Below are positions 58,122 through 64,000 of a stretch of 64,000 nucleotides of DNA, piece by piece. Within the stretch, counting starts at the first letter, position 1. Every line of letters begins with the position of its first letter. Below the pieces are notes generated by a model. The model worked only from the letters and a program-made list of their open reading frames with translations. It did not search any database and was not told the DNA's origin. Origin of the DNA: Palleronia aestuarii. Lineage in GTDB: Bacteria > Pseudomonadota > Alphaproteobacteria > Rhodobacterales > Rhodobacteraceae. The stretch spans positions 1 to 64,000 of the forward strand of contig NZ_QKZL01000008.1 in NCBI RefSeq assembly GCF_003253995.1. The letters run 5' to 3'. The position numbers and the translations under genes were made by a program.

Positions 58122-59314
58122 GCCTCCGCGCAGACCGACGCCGCGGCGTCGAGCCCGCCCGGCCCGTGCGGAATGTCGAGCGCCTTCAGCCCGGCCTGGA
58201 TCACCCCCAGAAGCCCCATCGTCATATGCGCGTTGATGTGCCCCATATGGCCCACGCGGAAGAACCCGCCGGCCTCTGGGCTGCCCGGAGGTGCCATGCC
58301 GAGGCCGATGCCGAGCGTGACGCCCGCCTTCTGTTCGCACCACGCGCGGAGCCGGTCGCCGTTGTCGCCGCCGATCCGGATCGCGGTCACCGCGTGGCTG
58401 CGATACGCGGGGTCGGCCATGTTGATCTCGATCGGCCCCTCCGCCCCCCAGCCGTCGAAGGCGGCCCAGAGCGCGCGGGCAAGGATCGCGTGGCGGCGCA
58501 TCACCTGCTCGAGGCCCTCCTCGCGGATCATGTCGAGCGCGGCGCGCAGGGCGAAGAGGTGATGCGTGGGCGCCGTGCCGTCGAAATGGCGGTAGAAGTC
58601 GACGGGATCGGTGCGCGGCCGCCAATCCCAGTAATGCGTGACGCAACGCGCGTTCTCCCGCACCCGGTCTGCCTTGTCGTTGTAGAAGACGAAGGCGAGG
58701 CCCGGCGGCGTCATCAGGCCCTTCTGGCTGCCGGTGATCGCCACATCGACGCCCCAGGCATCCATCTCGAACCGGTCGCAGCCCATGCAGGCGATGCAAT
58801 CAGCCACGAGGAGAGCCGGATGGCCGGTCTCGTCGAGCACGCGCCGCAGCGCCTCGAGATCGTTCCGGATACCCGTGGACGTGTCGACATAGACGGTAAG
58901 GACGGCCTTGATCCGGTGCTCGCGGTCCTCGACGAGGGCCTCGCGCACCCGCTCCGCGTCGATCGGGCTTCTGAGGCCGAAATCGATGATCCGGTTCTCC
59001 ACCCCGAGCGCCGCCGACATGTCGCTCCAGGTATGGCCGAACCGTCCCGTGGCCGGGATCAGAACCGCGTCGCCGGGGCTCAGCATGTTGGCGAGCGCCG
59101 CCTCCCAGCCGCCATGGCCGTTGGCGATGTAGATCGCGCAATGCTGCTCGGTCTGCGCGACGTATTTCAGATCGGCCACGAGCTCCGGCATCATCTCGTG
59201 CAGCTCGCCGGTATAGATGTTGGGCGCCGCCCTGTGCATGGCCCGGAGCACGGCGTCGGGAATGACCGACGGGCCGGGAATTGCGAGATAGGGACGTCCG
59301 TTGGCGAGACTCAT
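58118..59314 (-). CDS. Class V aminotransferase (serine/alanine-glyoxylate type)
   Basis: The 398-residue PLP enzyme begins YLAIPGPSVIPDAVL and has NGHGGWEAALAN, VADCIACMGCDRFEMD and the Schiff-base Lys in ITGSQKGLMTPPGL. These fit the serine-glyoxylate or aspartate/alanine-glyoxylate group. In marine Rhodobacterales such enzymes feed glyoxylate into glycine or the beta-hydroxyaspartate cycle. The other cycle genes are not here, so the donor is unknown. Its end overlaps the HisC-like gene end by 4 bases. Confidence 0.85.
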   Translation of the reverse strand: MSLANGRPYLAIPGPSVIPDAVLRAMHRAAPNIYTGELHEMMPELVADLKYVAQTEQHCAIYIANGHGGWEAALANMLSPGDAVLIPATGRFGHTWSDMSAALGVENRIIDFGLRSPIDAERVREALVEDREHRIKAVLTVYVDTSTGIRNDLEALRRVLDETGHPALLVADCIACMGCDRFEMDAWGVDVAITGSQKGLMTPPGLAFVFYNDKADRVRENARCVTHYWDWRPRTDPVDFYRHFDGTAPTHHLFALRAALDMIREEGLEQVMRRHAILARALWAAFDGWGAEGPIEINMADPAYRSHAVTAIRIGGDNGDRLRAWCEQKAGVTLGIGLGMAPPGSPEAGGFFRVGHMGHINAHMTMGLLGVIQAGLKALDIPHGPGGLDAAASVCAEA

Positions 59315-59438
59315 GGCGGGCACTCGAATGGTGGTGGTCGTTTTGGCCCTATGCGCCTGAGGGGGTAAGGTCAATCGACGCGGAAGGCGACGCGGCGGCG
59401 CTTTCCCCCGGCGGGGATCCGCGCTAGGCCTCCGGCCG

Positions 59439-61235
59439 ATGTCCTCGTCCGCCTCATCCCCGAAGGCCGCCGCCTTCTCGCCGAGCTCTCGCGCCCTGAT
59501 GATGCGGCTCTGGCACGATTACGTGTCGACCCATTGGCGCTGGCTCCTCGTCGCGACGCTCCTGATGATCGTCGAGGGCAGTACGCTCGGGGTTCTGAGC
59601 TGGATGCTGCAGCCGATGTTCGACCGCGTCTTCGTCGCCGGCAACACGTCGGCGATGTGGTGGGTCGGCGGGACGATCTTCGCCCTCTTCGTGATCCGCG
59701 CGGTCACCGGGGTCGCGGAGAAGGTGATCCTGACGCGCGTGGCGCAGCTTACCTCCACGGCGATGCAGACGGACCTGCTCGCGCACATGATGACCCTCGA
59801 CAGCACTTATTTCCAGACCAACGCGCCCGGATCGCTGATCGAACGGGTCCAGGGTGACACGCTCGCCGTGCAGAACGTCTGGCAGGTCATCATCTCTGGG
59901 CTCGGCCGCGATGTCGTGGCGCTGATTTCGCTCACGGTCGTGGCGCTCTCGATCGATGTCGGCTGGACGCTCACCGCGGTAATCGGCATCCCGCTCCTCA
60001 TCCTGCCGTCGGTGACGCTGCAACGTTACGTCCGGCGGAAGACCCGGGAGATGCGGTTCTCCTCCATGAGCCGCGCCACCCGCCTCGACGAGATCTTCCA
60101 CGGGATCAACGCGATTAAGCTCAACGGCATGGAGGCCTATCAGCTTGGCCGATTCCGTCGCGTCGTCGACCGGATCGTGCGCAACCAGGTCCGCAAGGAG
60201 GCCGGGCGCGCCATGCTGCCGGGCCTGATCGACGTGGTTACGGGTCTCGGCTTCTTCGGCGTGCTGATCCTCGGAGGGCGGGAGATCATCGCAGGCGATA
60301 AGAGCGTGGGCCAGTTCATGTCGTTCTTCACCGCGATGGCATTGGCCTTCCAGCCGCTCCGGCGTCTCGGTGGCGTCGCGGGCGTGTTCCAGATCGCCGC
60401 GGCCTCGCTCGAGAACATCTACACCGTCTTCGCGCTCCACCCGTCCATCGTTTCGGGCCCGGGCGCTGGCGTGCGAGACGTGTCGCGGCCCGAGATCGTG
60501 GTGGAGGGCGCGCGCTTCGCCTACGGGGACGCCAACGTGCTCGATGGCGTCGATCTCGTCGCCCGTGCGGGCGAGACCACGGCCCTCGTCGGTCCGTCGG
60601 GCGCGGGCAAAAGCACGCTCTTCAACCTCCTGACGCGGCTGGTGGAGCCGCAATCGGGTTGGGTGACCATCGACGGACGCGACATCCGCGACATGCCGCT
60701 TGCGGACCTGCGCGGCCTCTTCTCCGTGGTCACGCAGGACGCACTCCTCTTCGACGAGACGATCCGGGAGAACATCCTCCTCGGCCGGACCGATATTCCC
60801 GAAGCGCGGCTCCGTGCGGCGGTGGAGGATGCTCATGTCGCGGATTTCGCGGACGACCTGCCGCTGGGACTCGAAACGCTCGCGGGTCCGCGCGGCTCGA
60901 ACCTCTCGGGCGGGCAGCGCCAACGCGTGGCGATCGCCCGGGCGCTCCTGCGCGACACGCCGATCCTGCTCCTCGACGAGGCGACCTCGGCGCTCGATGC
61001 CCGGTCGGAGGCGGTGATCCAGTCGGCGCTCGACAGGTTGAGCGCGGGGCGCACGACCCTCGTCATCGCCCACAGGCTCGCGACCGTGCGCGGCGCGGAC
61101 CGGATCGTGGTGATGCGCGGCGGACGGGTTGTCGAGGAAGGCAGGCATGACGATCTGTTGCAGGGCGACGGCACCTATGCCGAGCTTTACCGCCTGCAAT
61201 TCGCCGAAACCGCGCCTGACGGAGGTTCCGAATGA
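59439..61235 (+). CDS. MsbA-like ABC exporter (fused permease-ATPase)
   Basis: The 598-residue half-transporter has six N-terminal helices (about 35-310) and a C-terminal ATPase with Walker A GPSGAGKST near residue 390, Q-loop VTQDALLFD, signature NLSGGQRQRVAIARAL and Walker B ILLLDEATSALD. It works as a homodimer in the inner membrane and may flip lipid A core or another lipid-like substrate. Its stop overlaps ygfZ by 4 bases. Confidence 0.9.
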   Translation: MSSSASSPKAAAFSPSSRALMMRLWHDYVSTHWRWLLVATLLMIVEGSTLGVLSWMLQPMFDRVFVAGNTSAMWWVGGTIFALFVIRAVTGVAEKVILTRVAQLTSTAMQTDLLAHMMTLDSTYFQTNAPGSLIERVQGDTLAVQNVWQVIISGLGRDVVALISLTVVALSIDVGWTLTAVIGIPLLILPSVTLQRYVRRKTREMRFSSMSRATRLDEIFHGINAIKLNGMEAYQLGRFRRVVDRIVRNQVRKEAGRAMLPGLIDVVTGLGFFGVLILGGREIIAGDKSVGQFMSFFTAMALAFQPLRRLGGVAGVFQIAAASLENIYTVFALHPSIVSGPGAGVRDVSRPEIVVEGARFAYGDANVLDGVDLVARAGETTALVGPSGAGKSTLFNLLTRLVEPQSGWVTIDGRDIRDMPLADLRGLFSVVTQDALLFDETIRENILLGRTDIPEARLRAAVEDAHVADFADDLPLGLETLAGPRGSNLSGGQRQRVAIARALLRDTPILLLDEATSALDARSEAVIQSALDRLSAGRTTLVIAHRLATVRGADRIVVMRGGRVVEEGRHDDLLQGDGTYAELYRLQFAETAPDGGSE

Positions 61236-61969
61236 CGAACGACCGCACCATCCTGTCGATCGAGGGGCGCGACCGCGTGGCGTTCCTGCAGGATCTCGTG
61301 ACGAACGACATCACCCATCCGGAGCGGATGACCTATGCTGCGCTCCTGACGCCGCAGGGCAAGTACCTTGCCGATTTCTTCGTCGTCCATGACGGCGGGC
61401 GGCTGCTCCTGGATGTCGCCACCGCCCTCGCCCCGGCACTCGCACAGCGCCTCTCGATGTACCGCCTGCGCCGCGACGTGAAGATCACGGAAACGGATCT
61501 CCGTTCCTCGCGCGGGACAGGCGAGCCGCCCGCAGGCGCCTTCCCCGATCCGCGCCACCCCGAGCTTGGCTGGCGCCGCATATCGGAGAGCGGAGAGGTG
61601 GACGATACCGACTGGGACGCCCTCCGCGTCGCGCATTGCATTCCGGAAGCCGGGCACGAACTCGTCGTGGGCGAGAGCTACCCGCTGGAAATGGGGTTCG
61701 ACCGACTGAACGGCGTGGATTTCCGCAAGGGATGCTATGTCGGACAGGAAGTCACTGCGCGGATGAAGCACAAGACCGAGCTGAAGAAGGGCCTCGCGGC
61801 CGTCGCCCTATCCGCCCCCGTCCCGCCCGGAACCGAGATCACGTCGGGCGGGCGCACGGTCGGAACCGTGCATACGCAATCCGGGGGACGCGCGCTCGCC
61901 TATCTTCGCTTCGGCCGCGCCGGAACGGAACCGCTTGAGGCCGGGGGAGCCGAGGTGACGCTCGCCTGA
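61232..61969 (+). CDS. ygfZ: YgfZ/GcvT-like folate-binding protein
   Basis: The 245-residue protein belongs to the YgfZ family that uses tetrahydrofolate to support Fe-S cluster enzymes and tRNA thiolation. The hallmark KGCYVGQEV with the key Cys is at about 168-176, and FLQDLVTNDI starts the N-terminal domain. It is slightly short for the family (E. coli 326). It ends 6 bases before the oppositely oriented efp end. Confidence 0.9.
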   Translation: MTNDRTILSIEGRDRVAFLQDLVTNDITHPERMTYAALLTPQGKYLADFFVVHDGGRLLLDVATALAPALAQRLSMYRLRRDVKITETDLRSSRGTGEPPAGAFPDPRHPELGWRRISESGEVDDTDWDALRVAHCIPEAGHELVVGESYPLEMGFDRLNGVDFRKGCYVGQEVTARMKHKTELKKGLAAVALSAPVPPGTEITSGGRTVGTVHTQSGGRALAYLRFGRAGTEPLEAGGAEVTLA

Positions 61970-61975
61970 CGGGCC

Positions 61976-62539
61976 TTAAGCCCGCTCGGCGTATTCCATC
62001 GTTTCGGTATTGACGACGATCTCCTCGTCCTGACCGACGAAGGGCGGGACCATCACCTTCACGCCGTTCTCGAGGATCGCGGGCTTGAAGCTGTTGGCCG
62101 CGGTCTGACCTTTCACCACCGGCTCCGTCTCCGCGATCTTGCAGACCACCTTCTGCGGCAGCGTCGCGTTCAGCGCCTCGGCCTCGTAATACTCGATCTG
62201 GATCGTCATTCCGTCCTGCAGGAACGGCCGGCGTTCGCCGAGGATCTCCGCGGGCAGCTCGATCTGTTCATAGGTCTCGCTGTCCATGAAGGTCAGCATG
62301 CCGTCGGATTCGAACAGGAATTGCTGGTCCTTCTGCTCGAGCCGGACGCGCTCGACCTTGTCCGCGGACCGGAAGCGTTCGTTCAGCTTGGAGCCGTTGC
62401 GGAGGTTGCGCAGTTCGACCTGCGCGAACGCACCGCCCTTGCCGGGCTTCACGTGGTCGACCTTCACCGCGGCCCAGAGGCCGTTATTGTGCTCCAGCAC
62501 GTTGCCGGGCCGGATCTCGTTACCATTAATCTTGGGCAT
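61976..62539 (-). CDS. efp: Elongation factor P
   Basis: EF-P relieves ribosome stalling at polyproline. The 187-residue protein has [11 protein letters not shown], with Lys34 at the tip of domain I as in forms that are beta-lysylated by EpmA/EpmB. The C-terminal SYLKR-type end is replaced by ETMEYAERA. The length is standard and the start is ATG 62539. Confidence 0.97.
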   Translation of the reverse strand: MPKINGNEIRPGNVLEHNNGLWAAVKVDHVKPGKGGAFAQVELRNLRNGSKLNERFRSADKVERVRLEQKDQQFLFESDGMLTFMDSETYEQIELPAEILGERRPFLQDGMTIQIEYYEAEALNATLPQKVVCKIAETEPVVKGQTAANSFKPAILENGVKVMVPPFVGQDEEIVVNTETMEYAERA

Positions 62540-62758
62540 GCGCGGGCCAAACCTTGCAAATTGGTTGATGAGCGGATTTCGGACCCTATATCCCTCCCTT
62601 GCAAGCCGCGCAACACGGCCCGCAACCTATGGATCCACGACTTGGAGCTATGCATCTTCCGCAAGGGTGCCATTCCGAAACAGGGACCCTGCGCTGGATC
62701 AAAGCGTCCATAAGGGGCGCCACGCTAACCAAGACAAGAATAAGAGCAAGGAAGACGA

Positions 62759-63082
62759 ATGTCCGACTTCGTTGATGGAACCGCTTTCAATCACGAGCAA
62801 GGCAACCGGGCGCGCAAGCTGTTTGCCGCCGTGGTCCTCGCCGCGCTCGATGATGCCATCGCGGACGACAAGAAATACGGCAATGGTCCCGAGCAAATTG
62901 CGCGGTGGGCGCGGTCGCGCGATGGGCGCGAAGTGCTGAGCTGCGCCGGAATCGACCCGAACGAGCGGGTCGTGACCGGGCTGATGGAATTTGTCTCGAA
63001 GGGTATCCGCACCTCCGTCGCGCTGAGCCGCGAGGAGAGCGAACGCCGCCACGCCGCGCAGGCCGAGGCCGAGGCCGCCTGA
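62759..63082 (+). CDS. Conserved small protein (Rhodobacterales type)
   Basis: The 107-residue acidic, helical protein (starting MSDFVDGTAFNHEQGNRARK, then ADDKKYGNGPEQIARWARSR) has no recognised catalytic motif or membrane segment. From memory it matches a small family (DUF6280-like) confined to Rhodobacteraceae; this I cannot check. An AGGAAG site precedes ATG 62759 and a strong terminator follows. Confidence 0.75.
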   Translation: MSDFVDGTAFNHEQGNRARKLFAAVVLAALDDAIADDKKYGNGPEQIARWARSRDGREVLSCAGIDPNERVVTGLMEFVSKGIRTSVALSREESERRHAAQAEAEAA

Positions 63083-63101
63083 TCCCGACCGGTATGCTTC
63101 C

Positions 63102-63139
63102 GACGACGCCGTGGGCTCCGCCTGCGGCGTCGTCGTTTT
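63102..63139 (+). terminator. Terminator after the small protein
   Basis: GACGACGCC pairs perfectly with GGCGTCGTC (9 bp) around a 15-base loop and is followed by GTTTTC. It sits 20 bases after the stop at 63082 and before cobQ. Confidence 0.8.
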
Positions 63140-63193
63140 CTACCCCGGGCCTTTGCCCCGGATGACACGACGCGTTTGGGGGCCGCCGCGACA

Positions 63194-64000
63194 TTGACCC
63201 GTGCCGTGATGATCCAGGGGGCAGGCTCCAACGTCGGCAAGTCCATGCTGGTCGCGGGTATCGCCCGGGCCTGCCTCCGCCGCGGCCTTTCGGTCGCGCC
63301 GTTCAAGCCGCAGAACATGTCGAACAATGCCGCTGTCACCGAGGATGGCGGTGAGATCGGACGTGCGCAGGCGCTCCAGGCTCGCGCCGCGGGACGTGCG
63401 CCGCTGACGGACATGAACCCCGTGCTTTTGAAGCCCGAGAGCGACGAGGGCGCGCAGGTCATCGTGCAGGGCGCGCGGATGGGCACGTTGCGCGCCCGCG
63501 ATTACGGCACTCAGAAGGCCACCCTCCTGCCTCGCGTCGTCGAGAGCTTCCACCGCCTTTCCCGCACCGCCGATCTCATCCTCGTCGAGGGCGCGGGAAG
63601 TCCAGCAGAGATCAACCTGCGCGTTGGCGATATCGCGAACATGGGCTTCGCGGAGGCCCTCGACATCCCCGTGATCCTCGTGGGCGACATCGACCGCGGC
63701 GGGGTCATCGCGCAATGCGTCGGGACGCATGCCGTGCTGCCGGCCGATGACCGGGACCGCATTCGGGGTTTCGCGATCAACAAGTTCCGTGGCGATCCGG
63801 CGCTCTTCGCCGCGGGAATGGACGCGATCGCCGTGCGGACCGGATGGTGCGCGCTGGGGCTCGTGCCGTGGTTCGAGGATGCCTGGCGCCTGCCGGCCGA
63901 GGACATCCTCGATCTGTCCGCTCCCGCCCGCCGGGAGGGGATTCGGATCGCGGTGCCGAAACTCGGGCGGATCGCAAATTTCGACGATCTCGATCCGCTT
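63194..64000 (+). CDS. cobQ: Cobyric acid synthase CobQ (5' part, runs off window)
   Basis: CobQ amidates cobyrinic acid diamide four times in B12 synthesis, using glutamine and ATP. The visible 269 residues include the P-loop-like [16 protein letters not shown] near residue 7, [23 protein letters not shown] and [11 protein letters not shown] 63194 gives the family start (M-T-R-A-V-M); GTG 63206 and ATG 63209 are alternatives. The C-terminal glutaminase domain lies outside. It links with the window's B12-dependent mutase. Confidence 0.93.
   Translation, partial: MTRAVMIQGAGSNVGKSMLVAGIARACLRRGLSVAPFKPQNMSNNAAVTEDGGEIGRAQALQARAAGRAPLTDMNPVLLKPESDEGAQVIVQGARMGTLRARDYGTQKATLLPRVVESFHRLSRTADLILVEGAGSPAEINLRVGDIANMGFAEALDIPVILVGDIDRGGVIAQCVGTHAVLPADDRDRIRGFAINKFRGDPALFAAGMDAIAVRTGWCALGLVPWFEDAWRLPAEDILDLSAPARREGIRIAVPKLGRIANFDDLDPL

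Overview
This 64-kb window is GC-rich, densely packed chromosomal DNA from an alphaproteobacterium, most likely a Rhodobacterales (Roseobacter/Rhodobacter-type) species. The protein styles support that: NasS/NasT-controlled nitrate assimilation, a B12-dependent 2-hydroxyisobutyryl-CoA mutase cluster, a Sit-type metal transporter with a Mur-like box, PutR/PutA, CobQ and an extra Mfd-like helicase. Many gene pairs overlap by 4 bases (ATGA, GTGA or TTGA), so several long operons are likely. All calls come from reading the sequence and recalling families; no searches were run.

Layout. Bases 1-968 hold a decayed IS5-type insertion sequence and another gene remnant, next to a siroheme synthase gene (969-2102) that has lost its 3' end. 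Bases 969-15605, all on the minus strand, form the nitrate assimilation locus: nasT, nasS, a leader RNA with hexaloop hairpins and a terminator, nrtA, nrtB, a fused double-ATPase nrtCD, a GAF-like protein, nirB, nirD, nasA, a TrpD-like protein and cysG. Bases 15939-19606 hold a polyamine-type operon (deacetylase-family amidohydrolase, class III aminotransferase, frameshifted M20 amidohydrolase). Then come tRNA-Leu(TAA), an Mfd paralogue, a flavin amine oxidase and treZ.

Bases 27061-33512 are the most distinctive metabolic island. A FadR-type regulator diverges from hcmB, an acyl-CoA ligase, a MeaB-type GTPase, hcmA and a tandem gamma-carbonic-anhydrase-like protein. The mutase large subunit carries Ile91 and Asp118, matching the Ile90/Asp117 pair that defines 2-hydroxyisobutyryl-CoA mutase. 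The cluster should convert 2-hydroxyisobutyrate, through its CoA ester, to 3-hydroxybutyryl-CoA.

Bases 34091-38843 (minus strand) are sitABCD plus a terminal amidohydrolase, behind a promoter with a Mur-like box. After that come a membrane alpha/beta hydrolase, putR/putA, a rhomboid protease, a GFA-family protein, a SuhB-like phosphatase, a transporter-like membrane protein, metR/metF, a tautomerase, a cysteine-cluster protein and an orphan molybdenum hydroxylase large subunit. valS (53734-57021) carries two unusual in-frame insertions, one made of GC palindromes and one of an 11-residue tandem repeat. The window ends with two aminotransferases, an MsbA-like exporter, ygfZ, efp, a small conserved protein and the start of cobQ.
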